From assembly GCA_013112555.1 (NCBI GenBank), contig JABFGK010000001.1, forward strand, positions 868,001 to 932,000: DNA of 64,000 nucleotides, written 5' to 3'. Positions within the stretch are counted from its first letter, which is position 1. Each line of letters starts with the position of its first letter. The translations under genes and the position numbers were made by a program. This stretch comes from Planctomycetota bacterium (GTDB lineage: Bacteria > Planctomycetota > Phycisphaerae > Phycisphaerales > UBA5793). This document shows, in pieces, positions 27,538 to 35,610 of this stretch. A model generated the notes under the pieces. The model saw only the letters and a program-made list of their open reading frames with translations. It ran no database searches and was not told the origin of the DNA.

Positions 27538-29154
27538 GTGGCCGGCCTGACGCTGGCCAGCCGATTCGCCGGCCTGGCCCGGGATGCCGTCTGCTCGCGC
27601 GTCTTCGGTGCCGGCCCGCTCTGGAGTGCCTTTGCCTTTGCCTTCCTGGTCCCCAACCTCTTTCGACGTCTCTTCGGCGAAGGAGCGCTCACTGCAGCAT
27701 TCCTGCCGCGCTATACCGCCCTGTATGAAAAAGACCCGCACACGGCCCGCCGCTTTGCCCGGACCGTCACCACGCTTACTGCCTCAACGCTCATCATCCT
27801 TGTCCTGCTCGGGGAGGTGGCCCTGTGGATCGGGCATCGCCAGACGGTCGCGGCATCGCATTCTGAGCGAACCCTGGCGTTGCAGCTGACCATGATCATG
27901 CTGCCGTACATGCCGCTGGTGTGCCTGGTGGCACTGCTCGGGGCCGTCCTGCAGGTGCATGGCCGCTTCGGGCCGACGGCCGCGGCCCCCGTCATTCTCA
28001 ATATTGTCATGATCTCGGCGGCACTGGCACCGCTGGCGCTGGCCGGCAGTGGTGGGGGGCAGGACGTCAGTCCATCGCTCGAATGGGCCGTCCACCTGGT
28101 GGCACTGGCCGTCGTCGTGGCCGGCGTCATTCAACTGCTCTGGTCAATCCTGGCACTCCGAGGTGCCAAGCCGTCACCTACCCGGGAGCCGACGACGACT
28201 CACATCGAGCCGGTCGGCCCGGAAGTCCGTTCCATGCTCAAGACCATGCTCCCGATGTTGCTGGGCCTGGGCGTTATTCAACTCAATACCTTTTTCGACG
28301 GCCTCATTGCCAGTTACCCCGTGCTCGTCGGCCCGACCATTTTCGGCGACGTTGCCTACCCACTCGACCTGAAGTCCAACGCGATCCTCTCGTTTACGCA
28401 ACGGCTGTACCAGTTCCCGCTCGGCGTGTTCGGCATTGCCATCGCGACGGCCATCTTCCCGGCTCTGGCCCGTGCGGCAGCCCGCGCAGCCGGCGACGAT
28501 GGGCATGCATTTCGTCAGACGTTGATCCGAGGCCTGCGGCTCTCACTGTTTATCAGTCTGCCTGCAAGTATCGGCCTGATACTCGTCCGCCTGCCGCTGG
28601 CCACCACCGTATTTCAAGGTGGCAACTTTGAGGCAGCCGACACGCCGCGCATCGGGGCCGTCCTGACCGGCTATGCCCCCGGCGTGTGTGCCTATGCCCT
28701 GATCCATCTGCTCACCCGCGCTTACTACGCCCGAGACAACGCGACCACGCCCGTCCGTATTTCCGTTGCCATGGTCGTGCTCAACCTGATCCTCAATGTC
28801 ACACTCATCTGGCCGATGGGCGAGGCCGGCCTCGCGTGGTCTACCTCCCTGTGTGCCTGGATCCAGGTCATCTGGCTCGGCGCTCGGCTCCGTGTTATTG
28901 ATACCCACGGCGTATTCCGGCCGGTCTTCTCCGCAATCGGCCCGCTGCTGGCTTCCTCAGCCATCATGACCGTGGCCGTGTTCGTCGTACAATGGGCGCT
29001 GCCCGTGTCTTATATGAACGGCTGGTTGTCGTCGACGACCGAGTTGCTGGCACTGGCTTGTGCCGGGATTGTCGTGTTTATGATCGCTGCCAAAGTCCTG
29101 CGTCAGCCGGAACTCGGCTGGCTCCTGTCCGGGAAGGAGGATTTGCCGTCATGA
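27538..29154 (+). CDS. murJ: Lipid II flippase MurJ (N-terminus uncertain)
   Basis: An MOP-superfamily flippase that moves lipid II across the inner membrane for peptidoglycan synthesis. MurJ signatures seen are SRFAGLARDAVCSRVFGAG, PNLFRRLFGEGALTAAFLP and many membrane segments over 538 residues. In the annotated frame the only start is GTG at 27538, which removes about eight residues of the first helix. The frame one base over, starting at ATG 27468, encodes MTQHQADRKPDQVQATQFVR, then HAR. Joined to VVAGLTLASRF this would give a normal MurJ N-terminus. A one-base excess within about 27529-27540 could thus split the gene. The stop TGA overlaps the start of the next gene as ATGA. Confidence 0.92.
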   Translation: MAGLTLASRFAGLARDAVCSRVFGAGPLWSAFAFAFLVPNLFRRLFGEGALTAAFLPRYTALYEKDPHTARRFARTVTTLTASTLIILVLLGEVALWIGHRQTVAASHSERTLALQLTMIMLPYMPLVCLVALLGAVLQVHGRFGPTAAAPVILNIVMISAALAPLALAGSGGGQDVSPSLEWAVHLVALAVVVAGVIQLLWSILALRGAKPSPTREPTTTHIEPVGPEVRSMLKTMLPMLLGLGVIQLNTFFDGLIASYPVLVGPTIFGDVAYPLDLKSNAILSFTQRLYQFPLGVFGIAIATAIFPALARAAARAAGDDGHAFRQTLIRGLRLSLFISLPASIGLILVRLPLATTVFQGGNFEAADTPRIGAVLTGYAPGVCAYALIHLLTRAYYARDNATTPVRISVAMVVLNLILNVTLIWPMGEAGLAWSTSLCAWIQVIWLGARLRVIDTHGVFRPVFSAIGPLLASSAIMTVAVFVVQWALPVSYMNGWLSSTTELLALACAGIVVFMIAAKVLRQPELGWLLSGKEDLPS

Positions 29155-29966
29155 GCACGCACGATCTGACCGGGCGCGTCATTGCCATCACCGGAGCGAG
29201 TGCCGGCATCGGAAAGGCTACTGCCATCGAATGTGCCAAGGCCGGCATGGATGTCGTCCTCGGCGCCCGACGAATGGACAAACTGGCTGAGGTCGCCGAT
29301 GCAGTTCGCCAACTCGGCCGACAGGCCGTCGCTGTTGAATGTGATGTTGTTAATATTGAGGACAATGAGAAACTCGTGAAGGGTGCCGTTGATACCTTCG
29401 GCAAACTCGATGTGATCATGGCCAATGCCGGCCACGGGCTGAACCGGACCGTTGAGGCGACCAGTGATGCCGACCTGCGCGAGATCTTCGAAGTGAACTT
29501 CTTCGGCACAATGCACACGGTCCGCACAGCGATGCCGGTCTTTCGTTCGCAGGAGACCGGTGGCCACGTGTTAATTACAAGCAGTTGCCTGAGTCGGTTC
29601 TCGTTGCCACGGCACGGTGCCTATGGTGCCACGAAGGCCGCCCAGACGCAGATGGCCCGGTCCATGCGGCTGGAACTCGAAGGCGACGGCATCCCGGTGT
29701 CCGTCATCCATCCGATCACGACCGTCACGGAGTTCTTTGATGTCTCTGCACAGATCAGCGGCGTCGATCGCTCGGGGATCCCGAAACATGCGCCGAGCCT
29801 GTTCGTTCAGCCCGCTGAGCGCGTGGCCCGGGCTGTGGTGAAGTGTATCAGGAAGCCGGTCCCCGAAGTGTGGACGAGTCACATTGTCCGGACGGTCGCC
29901 GGCGTGATGGTCATGGCCCCCTGGTTCCACGATCTCGTCGTCCGGAAACAGGCAGCGCACGATTGA
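29151..29966 (+). CDS. Short-chain dehydrogenase/reductase (SDR)
   Basis: A classical SDR of 271 residues. The NAD(P)-binding motif is TGASAGIGKA (TGxxxGxG, about residues 15-24). Then come DVVNIED, NAGHG (NAG), the catalytic serine in LITSSCLS and the YxxxK pair in AYGATKAA. The conserved Asn is also present. The substrate cannot be told. The C-terminal part (VAGVMVMAPWFHDLVV) is hydrophobic, suggesting membrane contact. The start overlaps the murJ stop (ATGA) and AAGGAGG lies about 9 bases upstream, so it is translated together with murJ. No published link between them is known to me. Confidence 0.9.
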   Translation: MSTHDLTGRVIAITGASAGIGKATAIECAKAGMDVVLGARRMDKLAEVADAVRQLGRQAVAVECDVVNIEDNEKLVKGAVDTFGKLDVIMANAGHGLNRTVEATSDADLREIFEVNFFGTMHTVRTAMPVFRSQETGGHVLITSSCLSRFSLPRHGAYGATKAAQTQMARSMRLELEGDGIPVSVIHPITTVTEFFDVSAQISGVDRSGIPKHAPSLFVQPAERVARAVVKCIRKPVPEVWTSHIVRTVAGVMVMAPWFHDLVVRKQAAHD

Positions 29967-30079
29967 GTATTGGTCCGAGGGTGGCACCGATAAGTACGGG
30001 TCACGCCAGTGACGAGGGAATATCCGTGTTTCTGTCAGGCACTGGTACACGGACACAGGTTCACACTGAATGTGGAACT

Positions 30080-30889
30080 TCAAAACCGCTTGTGCACCGG
30101 CCGATCCTTGGGCGGCCTGACACCCAGAATCGCGCGCACGAGCCGCAGGTCGCCGGCTATCGTCACCTTGACATTCGTGACGTCTCCGTCGACGGCATGG
30201 ACCGTTGAACCGAGCCGCTCCACCAGAATCGCATCATCTGTGACGTCATCGCCTGCATCAGGATTGAGGGACGCATACGCCTTTCGCAACAGATCGGCCT
30301 TGAAAATCTCCGGCGTCTGCGATTCGTACAGCCCGCGCCGATCGACCGTTTCGACAACAGTCCGTGCCTGGGCCGTCGGCTTGCCGGCATCGCCCAGAAT
30401 CCGGGCAGCCAATGGGTCCACCTCGGCCGCTGCCTCGGTCTCCTCACTCAATCGCTTCACCGTCGAGGCAATCGCCACCGTCGGTACCACCGCATCAAAC
30501 TTGGCAGCCGCTTCGAACAGACGATCAAGCAACTGTTCGTCAACAGCCGGGCGAGCGGCATCATGCACAGCGATGTGCGTGCAATCATCGGGCACAGCCT
30601 CAAGCGCCTTCTGCACCGTCTCCCACCGGGCCCTCGTCCCACCGGCTACCAGTTTCGCCCCGTGGAACGCGAGTTTGTCCCCATACCGGAGTTTGAACTC
30701 AGGCATGGTGTCCGGTGGGCCCGCAACGACGATGGCCGTCACCTCCGGCCGCTTGGTGAACAGCTCGACGGTCCGGATCAGCAACGGCCGGCCGCCGAGA
30801 TCCTGAGCGAGTTTGTCCTGTTTGCTGCCAGCACTGAATCGAGTACTGCTGCCTGCCGCCGGGATAATCACGCAACACTTCATGGTCAT
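30080..30889 (-). CDS. ispD: 2-C-methyl-D-erythritol 4-phosphate cytidylyltransferase
   Basis: Third step of the MEP route to isoprenoids: joins CTP and methylerythritol phosphate. The 269-residue protein has the nucleotide loop IIPAAGSSTRFSAGSKQDKL, a variant of the usual AAGxGxRMGxxxPKQ. It also has AIVVAGPPD, HDAARPAV with the metal-binding Asp, and TPEIFKADLLRKAY and DDVTDDAILVERLG near the C-terminus. ATG at 30889 is used; 30883 is an equally close second ATG, and no ribosome binding site is clear. Sequence upstream is an array of intergenic repeats, so extensions beyond 30889 are not coding. Confidence 0.92.
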   Translation of the reverse strand: MTMKCCVIIPAAGSSTRFSAGSKQDKLAQDLGGRPLLIRTVELFTKRPEVTAIVVAGPPDTMPEFKLRYGDKLAFHGAKLVAGGTRARWETVQKALEAVPDDCTHIAVHDAARPAVDEQLLDRLFEAAAKFDAVVPTVAIASTVKRLSEETEAAAEVDPLAARILGDAGKPTAQARTVVETVDRRGLYESQTPEIFKADLLRKAYASLNPDAGDDVTDDAILVERLGSTVHAVDGDVTNVKVTIAGDLRLVRAILGVRPPKDRPVHKRF

Positions 30890-30943
30890 GGTCGATCTAC
30901 CAAATACCCTTCCACCTGTGCCCTGCCCCGATTCCGCCATTCC

Positions 30944-31235
30944 GACAAGCCGCGACCGTGAGGGAGCGGGCTTCTTCGGTGGGACGGGCGTCTCGCCCGT
31001 TGCTCGGGGAGATTCACGATAGCATAGCAGTCGTCCCGTGGGACGGGCTTCTCGCCCGTTGTTCGCTCTGACGAGCCGCGACCGTAAGGGAGCGGGTTCC
31101 TTCGGGGCAACGTGCATTTCGCCCGTTGTTCGCTCTGACGAGCCGCGACCGTGAGGGAGCGGGTTCCTTCGGGGCAACGTGCATCTCGCCCGCTGCTGGC
31201 TCCGACGAGCCGCGACCGTGAGGGAGCGGGCACTT
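30944..31235. repeat. Array of a GCCGCGACCGTGAGGGAGCGGG repeat, three copies 67 bp apart plus one
   Basis: The core GACGAGCCGCGACCGTGAGG, continuing into GAGCGGG, begins at about 31070, 31137 and 31204, an exact 67-bp spacing. A fourth copy begins at about 30944. Between cores lies GGG(A)C(G/A)..CTCGCCCG(T/C)TG, so most of the 67 bp is repeated. Related sequence sits at 1599-1624 in the opposite sense. No protein similar to known families is encoded, so this is an extragenic repeat between ispD and ssrA. Confidence 0.85.
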
Positions 31236-31363
31236 CGATGGGGGACGGGCTTCTCGCCGGTGTCAGAGGCGATTCCTGCTCCCTCTCCCGCTGGGAGAGG
31301 GCTGGGGTGAGGGCTTCTTCTTCCCCTGGAGGACGAAATTACTGCTCAGCGCCGATCACCCCC

Positions 31364-31369
31364 TATAAT
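31364..31369 (+). promoter_or_regulatory. Possible -10 box (TATAAT) upstream of ssrA
   Basis: A perfect TATAAT lies about 108 bases before the mature 5' end of tmRNA. No good -35 hexamer stands 16-18 bases before it. If used, the tmRNA precursor would need 5' processing, which RNase P normally does. Confidence 0.25.
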
Positions 31370-31476
31370 GACCGGCTGGGGCTTAGGACTGACATGAGCC
31401 CCGCGCTCTTTGAGAACCAGGGATTGCAGGACTCACAAGCATCTGCAGTCTCAGACCATCTCTCGATCGATTATCC

Positions 31477-31825
31477 GGGGCCGATCTGGATTCGACCGGG
31501 CGTGACTGGGCTGTCGTGGCGTGTCGCGGCGCACGTGAACCGCGTTATCAAGCGTGCACACTTATAACTGCCAATACGCAGTATGCTCTTGCAGCCTAAA
31601 TAGGTTGCCGGTCTGTATCGGAATGTCTGCGGCCGATACGGGCTGAAAATCAGCGGACTGGCTCTGATGTTTGACCGCGTGACATCGGGGTGAGAAAACT
31701 CGCGGCTGGGTGACTCAGCAGGCTGTCGATGGCCGTCTGACGAACCGAGAACCAAACCATCGACTACACACGTAGAGGCGGCAGAGCGGCCGTTCGGGAC
31801 GGGGGTTCGATTCCCCCCGGCTCCA
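31477..31825 (+). ncRNA. ssrA: Transfer-messenger RNA (tmRNA)
   Basis: Rescues stalled ribosomes by adding a degradation tag. The 5' end GGGGCCGATCTGGATTCGAC pairs with the 3' end CGGCTCC (acceptor stem with one G-T pair), giving the tRNA-Ala-like part. The 3' T arm is GGGGG-TTCGATT-CCCCC. The tag frame at 31570-31599 reads Ala-Asn-Thr-Gln-Tyr-Ala-Leu-Ala-Ala-stop, ending in the usual ALAA. The tag is nine codons, close to the bacterial norm of about ten. CCA is not encoded. The length of 349 nt is normal for a one-piece tmRNA. It lies in otherwise non-coding DNA. Confidence 0.95.
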
Positions 31826-32054
31826 TTTGCATCGCAAATGCCCTGAGCGAGCGTGCATCCTATCACGCGAGTCGAAGGGCAAGATTCGCAACAGATCCAT
31901 CCTTCGGCTCGCACCCGAGTCGAAGGGCCAGGTAAACATCCCTCATCCCGGGCAATCCTTCCCGCAAATAGCATTCCCATCGAAGTTAGCCGCGACGCGC
32001 CGGCGGAGCGCGAATGGTGCTGCGGTATGTTCCATCCCACCCACCCCCTCCCCC

Positions 32055-32531
32055 TCACTCCCCCAACCCCAACCGCATCATCGCCTCGCCATCCTCATAC
32101 TCACCCGTCAACACAAAACCGAGACGCTCATAAAACGGCTGCGGCCCCCCTTCAGCAACGTGCACGCTCGTCAGTAACTCGGTCGCGTTCGGCCGCTGCC
32201 TGACATGCTCGACCAGCAGCGACAGTGCCTGGCGACCAAGTCCCATGCGCTGATACCGCGCATCAATCATCATTCGCCACAAGTAATACTCCGGCTTCTC
32301 CGGCTGATCCTCCAGCATGAGAAAACCAACCGGCGTGTCATCGGCATAGATCGCCCGGAACCAGGCAAACTCAGAAAAGTACGCCTGGGCAATCGACACT
32401 GCATTCGGCGCGACGAACTTCTGCTGATCCGGGCGCACCTTCAGATTGCAGATAGCCCGAACCGTCTCCGATGTGACCTCACGCAGCGAAACCGTACTCT
32501 GGGCTGTCACCGGTACCTGTGCCTGATCCAT
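32055..32531 (-). CDS. GNAT-family N-acetyltransferase
   Basis: A 158-residue acetyl-CoA-dependent acetyltransferase with unknown acceptor. GNAT features are PVGFLMLEDQPEKPEYYLWRMMID (strands beta-3/4), the acetyl-CoA loop ARYQRMGLGRQALSLLVEHV (Q/RxxGxG/A) and the C-terminal PQPFYERLGFVLTGE. ATG at 32531 gives a normal length; the frame stays open upstream but without domain similarity. No ribosome binding site is clear. It is divergent from cysteine dioxygenase. Confidence 0.88.
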   Translation of the reverse strand: MDQAQVPVTAQSTVSLREVTSETVRAICNLKVRPDQQKFVAPNAVSIAQAYFSEFAWFRAIYADDTPVGFLMLEDQPEKPEYYLWRMMIDARYQRMGLGRQALSLLVEHVRQRPNATELLTSVHVAEGGPQPFYERLGFVLTGEYEDGEAMMRLGLGE

Positions 32532-32720
32532 TGTGTGTATCCAATCTCCTCCCACTCCCCCTCCCCCCTCATTCCCCGGATAGCCGATCATAGCCTCTTG
32601 ATATCCTGTAAGTGAGTTGTGGGATTTCCTGCCATTCGATGCACTGTATCCCCAATGTTCTGGTATATTGTCTGACAGCCGACAGCAGCACAGCACGGCA
32701 CGGCACGAGAAGGGTATCTC

Positions 32721-33272
32721 ATGACATTGAATGAGTTCTTTGCGCACCTCGATCAGCAGGATGACTCGCTCCCGATGCCGGTGCTGGTCCGCCTCCTGCA
32801 ACAACTCACAGTGTCCGAAACAGAGATGGCCCACGTTATTTCGTTCAGTGAAACGGGATACACACGCAACGTGGTACGGGTGACGCCGATCTATGCAGCG
32901 CTGCTCCTGTGCTGGTGCCCCGGGCAGGAAAGCCCGATTCACGATCACCACGGGTCGGCCTGTGGCGTGCGCGTGATCAAAGGGACTTTGACTGAGACAC
33001 AGTTCAAACGCCATCCGGACGGCCGACTTGAGCAGATGCTGCGCTCGACCTTGCACGCCGGCAAAGTCTGCGGGTCCTGCGACGCCGACATTCACATCAT
33101 CGGAAACGAGATGGCCGATGCCGGGCAGAACCTCATCACGTTGCACGTCTACACGCCGCCGCTGAAGCACTTTCATTACTACTTCAGAGATGATCCGAGA
33201 GTCGAGACCGTCCTCGATGTGGAGACCGCTGCAGCACTGAGAGACTACAATGTCGCAGCCACGACAGGCTGA
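32721..33272 (+). CDS. Cysteine dioxygenase
   Basis: A cupin enzyme that oxidises cysteine with O2 to cysteine sulfinate. The 183-residue protein has the iron ligands in SPIHDHHGS (two His) and in TLHVYTPPL (third His). A cysteine in SACGVRVIKG lies at the place of the Cys that crosslinks to tyrosine in some family members. Length and cupin layout fit bacterial cysteine dioxygenase. Related thiol dioxygenases such as 3-mercaptopropionate dioxygenase remain possible, since the substrate-binding Arg cannot be assigned by eye. The following gene on the same strand encodes a YeiH-type exporter, which fits disposal of sulfur oxidation products. Confidence 0.88.
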   Translation: MTLNEFFAHLDQQDDSLPMPVLVRLLQQLTVSETEMAHVISFSETGYTRNVVRVTPIYAALLLCWCPGQESPIHDHHGSACGVRVIKGTLTETQFKRHPDGRLEQMLRSTLHAGKVCGSCDADIHIIGNEMADAGQNLITLHVYTPPLKHFHYYFRDDPRVETVLDVETAAALRDYNVAATTG

Positions 33273-33340
33273 ACTCGGGCGTGCTGCAAGGGCCGGCTCT
33301 CATTCCTGAACACGATCAACAGACCACGAACGGGCGCACG

Positions 33341-34444
33341 ATGAGACAGGTGAGGGCACGTTGGCATCGACCGGCTGCCTTTTGCATTGCCATCGCGCTG
33401 GCCGCAGCGGCGCACCTGCTGTATGGCCGGCTGAAGCAGTGGGGGGTTCAAACGCCGCCGAGTACTGCCATTCTTGCCATTCTTCTCGGGCTCGCGATCG
33501 GCAATCTCGTCTCGACGCCGACCTGGCTGGGTGCCGGTTGCAAGGTGATTATCAAGAAGTGGATTCCGTATGCCATCATCGGCATCGGTGCCGGGCTTGA
33601 TCTGATGGCCCTGGCTCAACCGTCGGTCGGCCTGGCCGGCTTGGCAATCACCGTGTCGTGTATGGCAATCGCCTTCGGCTCGGCAGTGCTGGCCGGTCGC
33701 CTCCTCGGCCTCGGAAGCAACGCAGCCATTCTGCTCGGCGCAGGCACAGCCGTCTGCGGGAATGCAGCGGTGGTGGCCGTAGCACCGGTCATCGGTGCCG
33801 ATGACGATGACATCGTCCTGTCAGTCAGCGCAGTAAATCTATTCGGCCTGCTCGTGACGCTGGTGGTGCCTCCCATCGCACTCGCGCTGAACATGAGCGA
33901 CTATGCAGGCGGCGTCTGGGCCGGAACATCGGTCCATGCCGTGCCTCAGGCCATCGCAGCCGGCGCTGCCATCAGCGATGCAGCAGGCGAGTTCGCCGCA
34001 TTGTTCAAACTGGTACGGGTCACCATGCTGGCGCCGTTGGTGATGCTCGTCTCGCTGGCAGTTGCGACTCGGAAACAGGCTCATTCTCGCGATGGATCGC
34101 GCGCAAAGGCTGGGCTGCTCCGACTGATCCCCTGGTTTGTCTGGGGGTTCCTGATTGCAGCGATTCTCAACTCGCTCGGGTGGCTGAGTTATGAAGTCCC
34201 GCGCATCCCCGGATTGATCCCTGAGGATGCCGGCGAGGTTGTATCAGTCTCACTGACGCTCAAGACAATCGGCAAGTGGATTCTGACCGTGGCCATGGCA
34301 GCCATCGGGCTCGAGATTCGCCTCCGCAGCTTGGTGACCGTCGGCGGTCGCGTCATCGTCGTCGGGTTCATTGCCTCACTCGCGTTGCTGGCAGGGTCAT
34401 ACGCACTGATTCTCATGTGGCTGGCACCGGTCGGAAGTCAATAA
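33341..34444 (+). CDS. YeiH-family putative sulfate exporter
   Basis: A 367-residue membrane protein of the UPF0324/YeiH (putative sulfate exporter) family, with about ten membrane helices. Family blocks seen are LLGLAIGNLV, GAGTAVCGNAAVVAVAPVIGA, DDDDIVLSVSAVNLFG, GVWAGTSVHAVPQAIAAG and the C-terminal LKTIGKWILTVAMAAIGLEI. ATG at 33341 is chosen since the first helix follows shortly; a GTG at 33281 would add 20 residues. It lies 68 bases downstream of cysteine dioxygenase. The exported substrate is unproven in the family; here an oxidised sulfur compound is the natural guess. Confidence 0.9.
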   Translation: MRQVRARWHRPAAFCIAIALAAAAHLLYGRLKQWGVQTPPSTAILAILLGLAIGNLVSTPTWLGAGCKVIIKKWIPYAIIGIGAGLDLMALAQPSVGLAGLAITVSCMAIAFGSAVLAGRLLGLGSNAAILLGAGTAVCGNAAVVAVAPVIGADDDDIVLSVSAVNLFGLLVTLVVPPIALALNMSDYAGGVWAGTSVHAVPQAIAAGAAISDAAGEFAALFKLVRVTMLAPLVMLVSLAVATRKQAHSRDGSRAKAGLLRLIPWFVWGFLIAAILNSLGWLSYEVPRIPGLIPEDAGEVVSVSLTLKTIGKWILTVAMAAIGLEIRLRSLVTVGGRVIVVGFIASLALLAGSYALILMWLAPVGSQ

Positions 34445-34479
34445 CACCCGCAACCCCGACTCCCGGTGGCACCATCGAC

Positions 34480-34512
34480 CAAAAAGAAAGCCCATGCATT
34501 CCAATGCATGGG
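34480..34512 (-). terminator. Rho-independent terminator for the minus-strand gene pair
   Basis: CCCATGCATT-CC-AATGCATGGG at 34491-34512 is a perfect 10-bp stem. Reading the minus strand, it is followed by CTTTCTTTTT (34490-34481). This is the expected layout for the end of transcription of the zinc-ribbon gene that stops at 34553. On the plus strand no T-run follows, so it would serve yeiH only weakly. Confidence 0.8.
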
Positions 34513-34552
34513 ATCCCTGTTCATCATGATTTCCAGCCTCACCGCCCACCTG

Positions 34553-35596
34553 TTACTTGTCCACCCACGTCTTACCCGGCGGATCCTTGCCATCGGCCGT
34601 CCAGAGAAACGCGAGCCAGCCCCGTGATTTCGGCGGCAACAGTGCGATGACCGCCGCGCGCACCAGGATCCGCCCGAAGTGCATGCCGATAAACAGCGGG
34701 ATGATCAGGATGAAGCACATCACGAGTCGAATCGGCATGCCGACGCACTGCTCAGCGATGGAACCGGTCGTCAGGTACGCGCCGGAGGAATACACGAGCA
34801 ATTGGTAATCAATCTGTGTTGCGGCCCACGGGGCCGTCAGCCAGAGCAGTGACAGATGCGTGTAGTGTACCATGGCGAACGCTGTACCGCACAGTATCAG
34901 CGAAACCAAGCCTGTTGCAAACCAGCGCTTGCTCGGGACGAGAATGGACCAGTAACACCCCAGCAGAATCATCGGAATGAAGTTGAGCAAGAGTCCTCGA
35001 ATGGCTCCCCAGTCATACCGTTGCCGCCATGTGCCGGCGGCAGCAACAATGGCAGTCTGGTCAGCCTGCTGCTCCCACCATTGAGGGTCAACAAAGAATC
35101 CCAACGACCCTTCGCGGATGTCATTAGGCGACCCGTATTGTCGTTCGTATTCTTCACTCAGCCGTGATGTAAACTCGCTTCTGTGGCTCCGGTAGTACTC
35201 GCTGAATGACAACGCCACCTGACGAGACACCGGTTCAACGGCGTAGAAGGACGCATCTCGGCAGTAGTCGGCAATCGTGGTGCCCACGATCGATACCCAT
35301 ACCAGAATGGTGATCAGCCAGATCGCCGCAATCAGTCTTCCCCACCGTGCTCCCCATTTGCCCAGGACCGGGTATTCCTGAATCGCTGCCATCGTCCCGC
35401 ATTCCGGGCAGCGGACGGCCAGCATGTTGTAATGCGACTCGCGGTTGATTGGTTGCCCATACAGATTGAATCCGCACATTGAGCAGATGCGGTCGCCGGT
35501 TACAAAGGCAACCCGCTGTTTGGTGCCCGGATCGACCTTCGAGGCCGCTCGGTCAGGGAGAGGGCGCTCAGTGTGTTGTGAGTTGCCTTCAGCCAT
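34553..35596 (-). CDS. Zinc-ribbon membrane protein A (unknown function)
   Basis: A 347-residue membrane protein not matching a named family I recognise. Near the N-terminus stands a zinc ribbon, CSMCGFNLYG (about residue 39) and RCPECG (about residue 62). Four to five membrane helices follow (LIAAIWLITILVWVSIVG, LLLNFIPMILLGCYWSIL, FATGLVSLILCGTAFAMVH, LVMCFILIIPLFIGMHF). A polar, probably extracytoplasmic loop of about 100 residues lies between helices 1 and 2. The gene starts 14 bases after the stop of a similar zinc-ribbon gene, so they form an operon ending at a clear terminator. CxxCG(Y/F)xLxG ribbons on small membrane proteins are, to my knowledge, frequent in planctomycetes. Function is unknown. 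Confidence 0.75.
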   Translation of the reverse strand: MAEGNSQHTERPLPDRAASKVDPGTKQRVAFVTGDRICSMCGFNLYGQPINRESHYNMLAVRCPECGTMAAIQEYPVLGKWGARWGRLIAAIWLITILVWVSIVGTTIADYCRDASFYAVEPVSRQVALSFSEYYRSHRSEFTSRLSEEYERQYGSPNDIREGSLGFFVDPQWWEQQADQTAIVAAAGTWRQRYDWGAIRGLLLNFIPMILLGCYWSILVPSKRWFATGLVSLILCGTAFAMVHYTHLSLLWLTAPWAATQIDYQLLVYSSGAYLTTGSIAEQCVGMPIRLVMCFILIIPLFIGMHFGRILVRAAVIALLPPKSRGWLAFLWTADGKDPPGKTWVDK

Positions 35597-35610
35597 CCAT
35601 CTGTCCCGCC

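Noticed and set aside
30944..31235. CRISPR array
   Set aside because: The 67-bp period is mostly conserved between copies, so there are no unique spacers of uniform length, and no cas gene is present.
30890..31330. Arg/Pro-rich open frames upstream of ispD
   Set aside because: They are translations of the 67-bp repeats; ispD similarity starts only at 30889.
32532..33176. N-terminal extension of the GNAT protein
   Set aside because: The open frame runs antisense through cysteine dioxygenase and has no domain similarity; the 158-residue start at 32531 gives a full GNAT domain.
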